This document shows positions 1 to 12,410 of a stretch of DNA of 64,000 nucleotides, piece by piece. This DNA comes from Apostichopus japonicus (lineage: Eukaryota; Echinodermata; Holothuroidea; Aspidochirotida; Stichopodidae). The DNA is taken from assembly GCF_037975245.1 (NCBI RefSeq), contig NC_092577.1, forward strand, positions 30,967,398-31,031,397, written 5' to 3'. Below the pieces are notes generated by a model. It saw only the letters and a program-made list of their open reading frames with translations. It ran no database searches and was not told the DNA's origin. Position 1 is the first letter of the stretch; every line of letters starts with the position of its first letter. A program made the position numbers and the translations under genes.

Positions 1-399
1 TTGCTTGAAAGTCCTCGGAATCAAAGGTTTGAAATCAACAGCAGGTCGTTAGGTGCGGCACAGTCAATTTTTAACCCCTTATATCTGGCCCATTCATTCA
101 AAAAGGTTGCCCACCCCTGCCTTACACGATCTCAGCAACGAGTCTGTTCTCAGTCCAAATTATCCATTCACAATATAGGTTTGTCAAATTGTCAATGTGA
201 GTCAACAAATGCTGAAGCCTTGTCCCTACTGTACTTTATTTTATTATATCTATTTTTTTTTATGTTAAGTAGCCTTGCAAACTAATTAGGCACTGTTTTA
301 GTGCTATACTTTTACTTTCATTAAATTTCATTGCTCTGATGTACTAGCTTTTATTCTGAAACCTGCAAATTGACATTTCTCTGACAGATGATTAACCGT

Positions 400-1080
400 G
401 TTTTATGGAAGCTTAAAAGTGCCATCAACATAAGAAAAACTTTGCCTCATTAGTTGACATTTTTCAGTAACTTGTGTAGAAGATGATATCTTATCAAAAA
501 TCAGAAAATGTTGGATTGCTCAGTTGATTTAACTGAACAATTGAACATTTTACAGAAAATGTTGAGTTGACGAGATACCATAAGTTGTCAATTAAACATT
601 TTGCAGAAAATTGTTCACTTGCTCAGTTGGAATGAAGTGAACAATTGAACATTTTGTAGAAAAATGTTGAGTTGATGAGATACCATAAGTTGTCAATTAA
701 ACATTTTGCAGAAAATTGTTCACTTGCTCAGTTGGAATGAAGTGAACAATTTAATATTTTGCAGAAAAATGTTGAATTGACTAGATATGATAAGTTGTCA
801 ATTGAACATTTTGCAGAAAATTGTTCAATTACTCTGTTGGAATGAAGTGAAAAATTTTACATTTCTCAGAATTTTTTTAAATTGACAAGATCTGATAAAT
901 TGTCAGTTAAAAAATTTTGCAGATAATTGTTGAATTGCTTAGTTAAAGCAACTGAGCAATCCAACATTTTCTGATTTTTGATAAGATATTATCTTGTTAT
1001 CTAAAAAATTTACTGAAAAATGTTGACTTATTGGGGCAAAGTTTTCTTATGTTGATGGCACTTTTAAGCTTCTATAGTGT
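400..1080. mobile_element. Foldback-type element with ~140-bp inverted arms
   Basis: The segment 405-545 is matched by the reverse complement of 935-1079: AGCTTAAAAGTGCCATCAAC at the outer end, then AATCAGAAAATGTTGGATTG inside. Between the arms lie three or four copies of a ~117-bp tandem unit (around GTTCACTTGCTCAGTTGGAA) that is itself partly palindromic. There is no ORF. I could not identify a target-site duplication. Confidence 0.7.
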
Positions 1081-1849
1081 TTGGACATATTTAATGGGTA
1101 CTATACAGTTTTATAGTGTATATATGTACAGGTATATCACATAGAGTAGGTTTTAAATTTGATCAAACAGTTTTAAATTTTAGAGTATCATAGACTTTTT
1201 CCATATGGAACAGTTTCTGCCAGAATGCATAGAAGTGGATGCATACATGTACTGTACCTCCCAAAGGCCATGTTTTGCTGCATCCATTTGCTGATTGATA
1301 CCATAAATCAGTCTTTCACTTTAAGGCTATACATGTATACATATTATAACAGGCAAGATAATAGCAGGATGACTCAGCAAAGTTCACCTCTTCTCTCCTT
1401 CACTGTGTTGATGCATTGATGTGTGCATATACTGTATGTATGTGTGTGTGTGTGTGTGTGCATGAAAAAGTCACTTTGGCCAGGTGTTGAAAGGTTTGTT
1501 TGTGTTTGCAGAACACAAACAAAGAATTTTCTTAATCTCTTTGGGGGCTTTATGTCATCTGTAAGAGGTATACTTTTTTGTTGGGTCACTGAATGCAAAT
1601 TTGCATACAGTTTACTTTAGGCCCTATAGTTAATACACTAAGGATCAATATTTCAGTGCATTCCATACAAGATTTTTGAACGAAACGAAACAAAACTCTA
1701 GGACTTCTCTGTTCTGCTGAATATATTCCCCATCGAGGACCACATTCCATTCTATTTTTGTCACTTTTGACATTGTTCAGCCTTTTCATATACACGGTGA
1801 AAACATTGTTATAATTTAAAAATATGCTTGTTTTGTTACTTTTAATTTT

Positions 1850-2095
1850 ACCTAGTAGCAACTTCGCAGAATCTTTGCACCGTCATGCTATAGAGTAGTT
1901 CTGAGAATCACATGTTTACGTGTTAGGCAATGCTTTACCACATGTGTGACCCTGATGGTTTTTGTCAGCTTCCAGTAACCTTTGACCCTGGTAGTTTTTG
2001 CCAACTTTGACAGACTAGTACTGTGTACATGTACTGTGCATTGTGTGCTTGTTACACTCTATGTAAACTGTATGGTATGACTACTGCAGTGCTTA
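1850..2095. repeat. Diverged segmental copy 1 (pairs with 5240-5480)
   Basis: Both copies start near GTAGCAACTT(C/T)GCAGAAT and share TTTGACCCTG and CAACTTTGACAGA blocks in the same order. They are clearly diverged, with indels. No coding potential seen. Confidence 0.6.
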
Positions 2096-2196
2096 GGAAT
2101 GTCCCCTCTCAAGTTGGAACCCAAATTGTCCTGCCATCAGATCAGGTTAGAGTTACAGATAAGATCTATGTCATTTGTGGGGAGTAAATGTATGTA

Positions 2197-2392
2197 AATG
2201 TATGTATTTTAGATCCTCCTGCAAGCAGGAACTCGTGAAGAAGCCTCATTGACTTATCAAAGCCGCAAGCTGATGGAAGTCAGTCTCTTAGATTCATATT
2301 TAATGTCCATGATTATGAATTGTCAATTGTCAGCAACTCTGTAACTGGACGACATACATTAATACGTTAACCACTGAGCAAACACTCCACAA
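2197..2392 (-). mobile_element. tRNA-derived SINE, family A, copy 1 (head truncated)
   Basis: Shares the body with the copies at 21098, 25294 and 55730: GATCCTCCTGCAAGCAGGAA, then CAAAGCCGCAAGCTGA, then CATACATTAAT. The tRNA-like head is mostly deleted here; only GTTAACCACTGAGC and ACACTCCAC remain. Confidence 0.7.
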
Positions 2393-2489
2393 TCAAAGGG
2401 ACCACTACTTAGGTACCTGGCAAGTCTAAGATTTGTCATAATTTGATCATCTCATGACTGATCTACAAATGTGTAAAGTTAGTGATTCT

Positions 2490-2862
2490 ATACATACATA
2501 CATATAGCGCTGCTACATCGAGATCGTAGCGCTTTGACAACTTAGCCTTGGTCATTGGTAACTTGTCACATCTACACACCAAAGTGTGTGCAATTCAATC
2601 AATCTCTCCTGGGGCACCACAGTGCACCACAACCACGTGTCCCCCGGGGGACTTCCCATAGGGTGCAGCCACAAACCGGCGCACGCAACTATATTTACAA
2701 GTTACCTCGCAAGTCCCCATTTATACACCTGGGTGAAGAGAGGCAATGGAGATAAAGTGCCTTGCCCAAGGACACAACGCAATGATCTGGCCAAGACTCG
2801 AACCTGTAATCCTTAGATCACCAGTCCAGTCCACTGCCTTGGCCACTTGACCACAATTCCCC
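2490..2862 (-). mobile_element. tRNA-derived SINE, family B, copy 1
   Basis: Shares order and blocks with 45131-45455: TATAGCGCT, AGTTACCTCGCAAGT, CACCTGGGTGAAGAGAGGCA, CTTGCCCAAGGACACAACG. The + strand end holds a B-box-like GACTCGAACCTG followed by CTTGGCCACTTGACCA, so the tRNA-like head is on the minus strand. Blocks like these occur widely in marine animal SINEs. Confidence 0.7.
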
Positions 2863-3679
2863 CCAATTCTATGGTGTTCTCATGTTCATACATTGCAAGC
2901 ACAGTTGCATGGTAGTGCTATATGAGTGAGTACTGTACTGTACAAGTCTAATGGAGTATATAAATGTACTTTTCCACCAGTCATGTGACTACTGTAGCTA
3001 ATCTATACATAGTGGGTATAATAACATACTGTACCTGCATTTAATCCAGGTCAGTTTTAACCCACGGTAGTAACCTCAATGGTGTTATTGTAAACAGTTC
3101 TTTATAATATTGTTCCTTCCTGCATTGCTATGGGCACAGATGCACAAGACTATTGTTGACACAAATTCACACAATGCAAACTGATTTAGCTGAAAAAATA
3201 GGTCTTTTTTGGTTTCATAATACTATATCTATCAACAAAACTATGAATGTTTATCATGAAATTGTTAATGCGTTTACAGGAATAAGGGTGGTAATCTGTG
3301 AGATCCTGTTGATTAACATCGCAAATAATGCCAAACAAACCTACAGGTACTCAGGTACACTTTAGACACACTTGAGTACCCTTGAGTACACTTGTACACT
3401 TGAGTACACTTCTACAGTATTCAGGGAATAATAGATGGATACAGTATCACATCGGGCAAATTGATATTGCAAAGATGAATAGCAGGTTTGTTTTACACCG
3501 GAACCATAGTACATTTACAAAGCGGGGCAAAGCCCTCTTCAGAAACTGCTTCTCAAAAAGTTGGAACCCTAAGTTATTCCCAAGTATTGTCATGGACATG
3601 CTAAAAGAACCAGAACAAGATAAATGTTTCCAACGGGAGCAATAATCGATCTGAAGGCATTTTGTGGAATGGTGAGCCG

Positions 3680-4612
3680 AGATGAGAGGAGTGTGGGAGG
3701 GAGTTCAATAAACAAGGAAATGTCCTCACAAGAGGAGTGCGGGAGGGAATTAACTATATGGGGAAATGTCCTCACAAGAGGAGTGCAGGAGGGAATTCAC
3801 TATATGGGGAAATGTCCTCACAAGAGGAGTGCGGGAGGGAATTCACTATACGGGGAAATGTCCTCACAAGAGGAGTGTGGGAGGGAGGGAGTTCAATATA
3901 CGGGGAAATGTCCTCACAAGAGGAGTGCGGGAGGGAATTCACTATATGGGGAAATGTCGTCACAAGAGGAGGGCGGGAGGGACTTCAATAAATGGGGAAA
4001 TGTCCTCACAAGAGGAGTGCGGGATGGAGTTCAATAAACGGGGAAATGAACTTATAAGAGGAGTGTGGGAGGGAGTTCAAGAAATGGGAAAATGTCCTCA
4101 CAAGAGGAGTGTGGGAGTGACTTTAAGAAATTGGGAAATGTCCTCACAAGAGGAGTGTGGGAGGGTGTTCGCTACACAGGGAAATGTCCTTACAAGAGGA
4201 GTGCGGGATGGAGTTCAATATACGGGGAAATGTCCTCACAATAGGAGTGTGGGAGGGTGTTCACTAAACAGGGAAATGTCCTTACAAGAGGAGTGCAGGA
4301 GGGGGTTCAATATACGAGGAAATGTCCTCACAAGAGGAGTGTGGGAGGGAATTCACTATATGGGGAAATGTCCTCACAAGAGGAGTGCGGGAGGGAAATC
4401 ACTATATGGGGAAATGTCCTCACAAGAGGAGTGCGGGAGGGAGTTCAATATACTGGGAAATGTCCTCACAAGAGGAGTGTGGGAGGGAATTCACTATATG
4501 GGGAAATGTCCTCATAAGAGGAGGGCGGGAGGGAGTTCAATATACAGGGAAATGTCCTCACAAGAGAAGTGTGGGAGGGAGTTCAATAAATGGGGATATG
4601 TCCTCACAATAG
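3680..4612. repeat. 46-bp minisatellite, about 20 copies
   Basis: The unit contains AAATGTCCTCACAAGAGGAG, then TGCGGGAGGGA, then TTCAATATACGGGG. Because 46 is not a multiple of 3, one ORF of 318 codons (3766-4722) cycles through all three frames of the unit, and all three + frames are largely open. I do not call it a gene: there is no signal, domain or splice context. Confidence 0.9.
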
Positions 4613-4639
4613 CGCTGTCTCATTTTGCTGTCTCCTTTG

Positions 4640-5110
4640 CTCCCCTCTCCCTCATCTCTCCTTATTATCATACTGCCTGTACAGTACACAAAGTCTCTAC
4701 CTTATTGAAAAATAATATGTAATATTTCAAACACAATGATCATGTCCCAATTCTTTCTTCCTCTCTCCCAAACTCCCCTCTCCTATCCCAGCCTAAAGAT
4801 GGGTACATCATGTGTTGTCATTCACTGAGACTGAGTGGAGTCTCTACCTTTAACTGAATAATGTAACACAATGACCATGTCCCGATTTGCTCCCCTTTCT
4901 CCCACCCCCCTCTCGCACCCCAGCCTAAAGATGGGGTACATGTGTTGCCAATAACTGAGACTGAGTGAAGCCTCTACCTTTAACTGAATAATATGTAATA
5001 TTTAAATAATGACCAAGTCCGGATTTGTTCCCCTCACTCCCCCCCCCCCCCGCTCCCCGCTCCCACCCCAGCCTAAAGATGGGTACATGTGTTGCCAATC
5101 ACTGAGAGAC
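4640..5110. repeat. Tandem repeat, ~125-bp unit, three copies plus a diverged one
   Basis: Copies share CAGCCTAAAGATGGG, GTGTTGCCAAT(A/C)ACTGAGA and TCTCTACCTTTAACTGAATA, with variable C-rich stretches between them. It directly follows the 46-bp minisatellite. Confidence 0.75.
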
Positions 5111-5239
5111 TTGAGTGCTTGGTGTGTGCTAAACTCTAAAGACAGTTCTTATCAGGGAATAATTGATCCACGTACTGCATCACAGTCGAATGCTATGCAA
5201 GATGGTGGTATATTTTAGAAATGCTTGACACTTTTCCTT

Positions 5240-5480
5240 TCACCCAGGTAGCAACTTTGCAGAATTTTTGCACAGTCAAGCTGTAAAGTAGTTCACATGT
5301 GCATGTATGTTATACAGTACATTGGCTTTCCCACACTATTGACCCTGATGGTTTTGGTCAACTTCCACAAACCTTTGACCCTGATGGACGGGTCTTTTGG
5401 TCAACTTTGACAGAATATACTCACTGAATACATACATGTACATTCTGTGCTTGGTACAATCTACATGAACTGTTTGGGTA
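5240..5480. repeat. Diverged segmental copy 2 (pairs with 1850-2095)
   Basis: See the copy at 1850-2095; this one carries GACCCTGATGG twice and CTTCCACAAACCTTTGACCC. Confidence 0.6.
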
Positions 5481-6817
5481 CTGTACTCATTACAATCTAC
5501 ATGAACTGTAGGGGTACTGTACTCATTACTATAGTACAGTTTAGCAATGCTCCTTTGCAGTTGTATACATGTACAAGTACAAAGATGTACAGTATATACA
5601 GCAGTAGTTAACACAGGAACCATTGTAATTCATAGAAGAGACAAGGTTCAGAGACTTCAGGACTGCTACACAAAATATGACCTCTAATATGACCTCTAAA
5701 TTATAATCTTTGAGTAATATTCCATGATATCTCAATATTACTTAAATGCTATGGTATTTTATGATCTTCATTACTGTATCATCTTATTAATGTTTGTTTA
5801 AATTAATAGCATGATTGACAGATTAAGTTGTTTACTTCTGCGTGTACTTTACAACTAACTAACTCTACACTCATGGTCAATACTGTCTGTTACAAACAGT
5901 ATGTATGGTCTTGAACCATTTGGATAACAAGCAGTGCTATGTAGGTAGATCATCCATATACTACAATGTACTGTATGACTCACTATACTGTACTTACAGC
6001 ATCCTGATCAAACCCCCCTCCCCTTCCCCCTCACCCCAAAAAGAATGGTCATCTTAGTGCTGAAAAGCACTAAATATACTGTACTAAACTTTGTACGATA
6101 TGAATGGTATTCACACTAACTAAATACAACTCTTTCAAGTAATGACTCAGAACCCACATATCTTACCATATGGGTGGAAGGATTACTCAATAGGCAGGTG
6201 AGGCAAGTGCCCAGTGACCCCCCCCAAGGGTCAACGGGCCTCCCATCCATGGCAAGACATACCAATGGTTCTATTTTCGGAGCTGCCTCATGCTAACCCA
6301 AAACGTAGTAATGAAGGGCAGGAGGGGAAGTGTGCAATATTGAGCCTTATTGCCTATGATTAAAATTTATTAAAAAATTATTAAAATTAAAACTTATTAA
6401 ATAACCACAGACAGAGGTTGGTTATCTGGTCTGTTGCACAATAAAACTGCAGAGTTGAAGACTTTTCAGCATTCCAGCTCTATTATTTCAACCTCTGTAT
6501 GTTTGCCCTGCAATACTACTGACCTGTAGGAATTAAAAGCTAGACTGTTTCTCTGGCCTTTTGTTTGTAGACTATAAATGCAAACCTTTCCTTCATCCCT
6601 AAATCACATGTGATTATTTTGACAGACCTGTCAGTTTGGGATATACTGTGGGATATACTGTAAAAGTCTGTTGAATGGAAGTTAATGGGCCTATAGTATA
6701 CAGTATATATGGTTAAGGTCACCACCGGAAGCTAACCCTTTTAAAACTCCCACAGTTTGTACAAACTGGTCATCAGGTAAACACTGTATCTATATCTTAA
6801 AATTTGTAATATAAACT

Positions 6818-7185
6818 TTAAAGGGTGTGAAGACTCGCGCACAAAGAAACGTCTCATGCCGGTAATCTGACCTAGTTTCGAATGAGGTGTAACAGAAGTG
6901 TTAGACACCACCATCGATCTCAGAAAATACACACACACAGCTTGCTACCGTCGGTAATTAGACACTAGTGTACAGTCAATACATACAGCTACGGTCAATA
7001 CCCACAACACAGTGTACATAGAAGCGATGGACATCTCAGGTCTAGATAAAAGATAACCAGGTATCACGTTTTAATTACTACCTGCATTTAGTAGCTACAA
7101 GCAGAAAACTTCACTTGCAAACAACGGAAAGTTAACTTTTTCAGAGCGTGGCATGCGGTTTGGGGCGAGTCTTCAATGCCTTTAA
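6818..7185. mobile_element. piggyBac-type MITE, copy 1
   Basis: A 360-bp element (6822-7181) bounded by TTAA at 6818-6821 and 7182-7185. The terminal inverted repeats are AGGGTGTGAAGACTCGC on the left and, reversed, AGGCATTGAAGACTCGCCCC. It has no transposase ORF. A second copy in inverted orientation lies at 41821-42224. TTAA target duplication is the known signature of the piggyBac superfamily. Confidence 0.8.
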
Positions 7186-8194
7186 AACTACTGTACTGTG
7201 CAACCATGAAGATAAATTTACAGTCTGTTGCAATCTGCTCCAGAATATCTCTGTAAATTCTCTGTTTTTTGGGGGGGAGGGGGGTGTGGGGTGGGTGATG
7301 TAATTTGCACTTTCTTTGTTACAAAGGGACCAGACCAGAAAAGTATCCACTTATTTCTGGTTCCTCTACTTCCATCTCACATATATATTATTTCAATACT
7401 CTATATTTACTGTTTACTGTATTTGATACCATCTATATTTATCCTATACTGTTCAAAATGTAAAAAAATGGAATGTAGCAAATAAATTCAATCAATCAAT
7501 CAAACATTCGTAGGAGGTGAGATTTTGTACACTGAGTGCTAACATTTCTGAGTTTGTAAAGAACAATTGGTTTTTATCGATCATACACATTGATTATAAA
7601 TGTAGAGTATATAGGTTAAGTAAATAATGTGTGTCCTTGAGCTGGTTCAAGGCAAATACTGTACTGTGTAAAGTGTAAACTGAATTTTTTTATTCATACC
7701 AATTAAGGCATTATAATATTATCTGAATACTGCACAGGGATATTTTCTAGTCAATGGAATTAAGATTAAAATAATTTGATATTTCATTCATGCATACACT
7801 AAGTACTAAATAATACTACATAATTCATGATACAGTGACACCTAATGCACCAATAAGATCAGTATAAACATGTAAAGCCAAATTTACTTCGTTCCCCACT
7901 TACCTGTCTCCCCACAACCTATGCACCGCATTCTACCGTGTCTAGAATGCCCTGGTAATCTTTTAACACTGTACACCCTCACTGGCCCTAATGGCCTTCC
8001 TTCACTTTTCTACCCACAAAGTGACCTGTGAGGAGAATCCTGAATGATTTGCAGTTTTGCCATATTGAGTTGTGAGGTCAAATCTCCTTTGAGGTCACCA
8101 GAGGTCAAACACTGAAACACCTTTTACATGGTATGTAACGATGGAAATCATGGATACCTCTAATACTTGGTGTGTGGATGCATCACATTGAGTA
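7186..8194. other. No gene; possible retroelement tail
   Basis: AT-rich. At about 7475-7505 AATAAATTCAATCAATCAAT resembles the short-repeat 3' tail of a non-LTR retrotransposon, but no coding part was seen. From about 8020 to 8190 there is a fragment with AGGTCACCAGAGGTCAAA, the same family as 57690-58025. Confidence 0.4.
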
Positions 8195-9034
8195 CAATAC
8201 CCCGGGGGAATTCCGCGAGACCGAAGGTCCGCGAGACCGAAGGTCTGCGAGACCGAAATTGAAAAAAGGTCCGCGAGACCGAAATTGAAAAGAGGTCCGC
8301 GAGACCGAAGTTGAAAAAAGGTCCGCGAGACCGAAGTTGAAAAAAGGTCCGCGAGACCGAAGTTGAAAAAAGGTCCGCGAGACCGAAGTTCCGCGAGACC
8401 GAAGTTCCGCGAGACCGAAGTTAATTTGGGGTCAACTTTTAACCTCTAGCCCGTAACAGTTGACACAATTTCGTCATAATTAATTTTAAAATAATTTAAA
8501 TTACGATCATTTGTACATTTTGTAGCACAAACACACAAAAATGCTTCTGGTTTTCCGTAGCGTCAACCTATGGTGACGCTTCCATTTTTCGGGCAAGGTT
8601 TGGAAATTTTGGGCAAAGAATGTTATGCCCCCCTTCCTAAATTGAAATTCTTCCGTAGGCTTATGAGTCCTCCCTCCTACCCACTCTCGCGGACCTTTTT
8701 TTCATTTCGGTCTCGCAGACCTTTTTTTCATTTCGGTCTCGCGGACCTTTTTTTCATTTCGGTCTCGCGGACCTTTCTTTCATTTCGGTCTCCCGGACCT
8801 TTTATTAATTTCGGTCTCGCGGACCTTTTTGTAATTTCGGTCTCGCGGACCTTTTTTTCATTTCGGTCTCGCGGACCTTTCTTTAATTTCAGTCTCGCGG
8901 ACCGTTTTTTTCATTTCGGTCTCGCGGACCTACGGTCTCGCGGACCTTTTTTTATTTTCGGTCTCGCGGACCTTCGGTCTCGCGGACCTTCGGTCTCGCG
9001 GACCTTCGGTCTCGTGGACTGTAATCAATACCCC
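8195..9034. mobile_element. Foldback element with repeat-built inverted arms
   Basis: The left arm, 8211-8425, is a tandem array of GTCCGCGAGACCGAAGTTG plus an A-run. The right arm, 8686-9018, is the reverse complement (TCGGTCTCGCGGACC plus a T-run). Both arms switch from 16-bp units at the outer end to ~26-bp units inside. The core 8430-8685 is unique. The direct repeat CAATACCCC lies on both sides, at 8195-8203 and 9026-9034: a 9-bp candidate target-site duplication. The right arm has an open frame on + (8570-9070), an artefact of the repeat. Confidence 0.75.
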
Positions 9035-9283
9035 TACTGTTTTTGGTGTCCAGGTGTGTATAGCTATTAGCCACGTACAGTATACTGACCTGTGTTTATG
9101 ATGCCATAGTGTCATTGTATCAAAATGGTGGTTCGGGCCATTTCTATTGTAACAGCTAGTTCTGGTTATACTAACAAGCAGAAGTCTAGTGCACTGAAGT
9201 CATCGAAACCTCAATGCATTTTGTATTCTAGCTACATTGGATTCACTGTACTTAGTATTATTTGTTTTTTTGTTGCTTTCCAG

Positions 9284-9403
9284 TGAGAATCCAACTGCTT
9301 GGAGACCAGAATATGGCAACTATATGATAGAGGGCACCCCAGGAAAACCTTATGGAGGGCTCTTTGCACACTTCAATGTCGTTGAAGCCAATATGAGGTT
9401 AAG
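9284..9403 (+). CDS. GCLC: GCLC exon a
   Basis: Partial-protein residues 1-40. It contains [19 protein letters not shown] and FNVVEANMR, among the most conserved blocks of the family. The acceptor is TTTCCAG at 9277-9283 and the donor is GTACGG at 9404. The first base (T) completes a codon from an upstream exon, and the exon ends two bases into an Arg codon. Confidence 0.93.
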
Positions 9404-11948
9404 GTACGGTGCGGCAGTTCAGCTTAAAAATTTTTATTTTTAAAAGAGAGAATCAAAAGGAGAAAAAACAAAATCAAGCAATTCAAAATAGGAAGGATGC
9501 AAATAGGACTACTTTTTAAAATTTTTATCATTTTTATTTTTATTAAAAGATATATATAGAAAAGAAACATCACATTGAAACTGCAGTGAACAGAAGTCTT
9601 TGCACTTTGCAATAAGCTTGTAAGGAAAAACATTTTACAGACTCTTCCAAAATGATAATGAAAGGCACACTGCACATTAGTATCCAAATGCAATGGAGAA
9701 GTGGCCTGCCTTTACTGTGCACTGTGAGAATATTGTGTGTGCACGCAGGTTTTAGATAACCCTTGACTAATACAACTAAAAGTCCGAAAGCAATTTGTCT
9801 AAACATGGGCAAATTTGTACGGAAAATTTTCTGGTTTTCCCTTTGGACAACCTGAATTTACATTTTGGTTGTCTTTTCGGAACAGCAAACTACCATTTAA
9901 AATTTGCCCTTGACCAAAGTATTTGAGCAAAGTTACCTTTAGTATTTCTAATAAATATTTGAGGTTAGTATACATATAGTGTTTCTTTGAAGCATATCGA
10001 GTCAACCACCGGTGGTTGCGTTTGTTACAGCATTTGTTCACATTATCTGAATCTGAGGTAACAATGTTACCATTGTTCAACGGGAACTGAAAAACTCACG
10101 GCTGGTGATTAAGTTTAGTAACCCCACTTAAAAGGAAGAGGGTCTCTGCAATCTTAAATACAGAAAAGTTTGGTTTCCCACATTAGTAGGCAATGGTAAT
10201 GAATCATAGATTTGCCTGACCGACTACTTGTGTATCCTGATGTGAATTGAAAAGGATTAAAAGATATTGAAAAGGAAAAAAAAAAAAACACAGCAAAATG
10301 CACCTTCATTACAGCTGATCAATTTTCAAACATATGTAGGTTTGATTTGTCTGTGTACGGTTATATCAGTACACACAGCTTTCTCCGGAAAGAAGTCATT
10401 GTACAACAAATTTCATGGATGAAAGATACTTCTAATTAAAAAAAAAATCTTTATTTTTTGTTTTTTTCCCCATTTTATCCCCAAATTTTGCAGGCGAGAA
10501 CAATTGGAGAAGCTTCTGAATAGGAGCAGTGGGGAGACGTGTCTGTCAATAACATCATTTCCAAGGTATGTAGATTGTATTGAACAGTACTTTGAATAGC
10601 TTGTTTGCTAAATGTAAATAAAGTTCTGCAACAAGTGATAAGAAATTTTGGTTGACTTTTCATTAATATGTGTCTCCTTTATTAATGTGCATGGTTTTGG
10701 CTATTGTCTGCATTAGTTGTATGCCTGCATTGGTCTAGAGCTCTTACCGGAGGTACTGGGGGCTCCTGACAAATAGAAGTGGTCCTTTGGAATGTAAAGA
10801 ACTTGCAAAGCAGGCAATTGACCTAGATAGGAAAAAAAATAATGGAAAAAAAAAATGGAAAAAAAAGTGAAAAAAAGAAAAAACAAACAAAGGAAAAAAC
10901 AAAACATGCTAAAATGTGTTGTGTCATCGGTATTGCAAATCCAAAAATTCAACAAATATAACAATCCAACAAAATCCGACAACAATTTGTACTGGGAGCT
11001 CCTTGCTAATAGAAGTGGTCCTTTGGAATGTAAGAACTTGCCATAAGCAGGCAATTGATCTAGAAAGGGGAAAAAAAGGAAACAAAAATGAAAAAAAAAG
11101 TGAAAAAAAGAAACAAAGGAAAAAACAAAACATGCTAAAATGTGCTGTGTCATCGGTATTGCAAATCCAAAAATATAACAATCCAACAAAATCCGACAAC
11201 AATTTGTACTGCGAGCTCCTAGCTAATAGAAGTGGTCCTTTGGAATGTAAGAACTTGCCATAAGGAGGCAATTGATCTAGAAGGGGCGGGGGGGGGGGGG
11301 GGGAAATGAAAAAATAAAGAAGAAAAAAAAAACCTGAAAAGAAAACAAACAAACAAAGAAAGAAACAAACAAAACACACTAAAATATGCTGTGTAATTGG
11401 TTCTGCAAATCTAACTGAAAATGACGCCTTTTGCCACAAGAGTTGACATGAAGAAGAGAAAAACCAAGAAATTGTAATGGAGAAAAAAGGGGACAATTTG
11501 AAGGTTTTGTTGGTCTGACATCAAGTCGAGTCTTATAGATATAATTCCAGTTATTTCATTCAAAATTCGATGTCAAGATATAGTGCAGTACATACTGTAC
11601 ACGCAGCTTTGTTTTCTTGCTGTGCAAGGTTGTTGTGTTTTTCTCTGCAATTAAATAAGCTGAATTGAAGGTAATTGGTACTACTTTTATGCGTCCCAAA
11701 AATGTCTAAACTGACAAGACATTGTTCACACTTGTGCTCTGAATCAACACTCTTGCCCTTTTATCAGATAATTTATTTATTTTTTATTCAAAAAAGAAAG
11801 TCCTTCACTCTCATGTGTATGTCGGAACGAAACTGAAATAAGTTGCTGCATCTTTAATAGGTTGAGAATAAGTCTGTCAAACTTATGGTTCTGTCGTTGT
11901 TCAGTTGCAAATCTTTACTTTATTCATTTACTACTGCTACTGCTACTG

Positions 11949-12038
<90 letters not shown>

Positions 12039-12062
12039 AATACTACTACTACTACTACTAAA

Positions 12063-12094
<32 letters not shown>

Positions 12095-12157
12095 ATACTA
12101 CTACTACTAATACTACTACAACTTATACTATTACTACTACTACTACTACTACTACTT

Positions 12158-12190
<33 letters not shown>

Positions 12191-12226
12191 AATACTACTA
12201 CTACTACTACTAAATACTACTACTAC

Positions 12227-12258
<32 letters not shown>

Positions 12259-12280
12259 ATACTACTACAACTTATACTAT

Positions 12281-12313
<33 letters not shown>

Positions 12314-12368
12314 TACTACTACTACTACAGTCTACTACTACTACTACTACTACTACAACTTATACTAT

Positions 12369-12410
<42 letters not shown>

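Noticed and set aside
6180-6365. Possible third short inverted-repeat element (ATAGGCA ... TGCCTAT)
   Set aside because: The match is only seven bases and no convincing target duplication was found.
8570-9070. 166-codon ORF with repeated FFSFRSRGP-like motif
   Set aside because: It lies on the right arm of the foldback element; the repetition is that of the DNA unit and there is no domain.
10713-11496. Two Phe-rich, apparently membrane-like ORFs on the minus strand
   Set aside because: They translate the complement of A-rich tandem repeats in a GCLC intron. No conserved residues, and the hydrophobicity is from poly-T.
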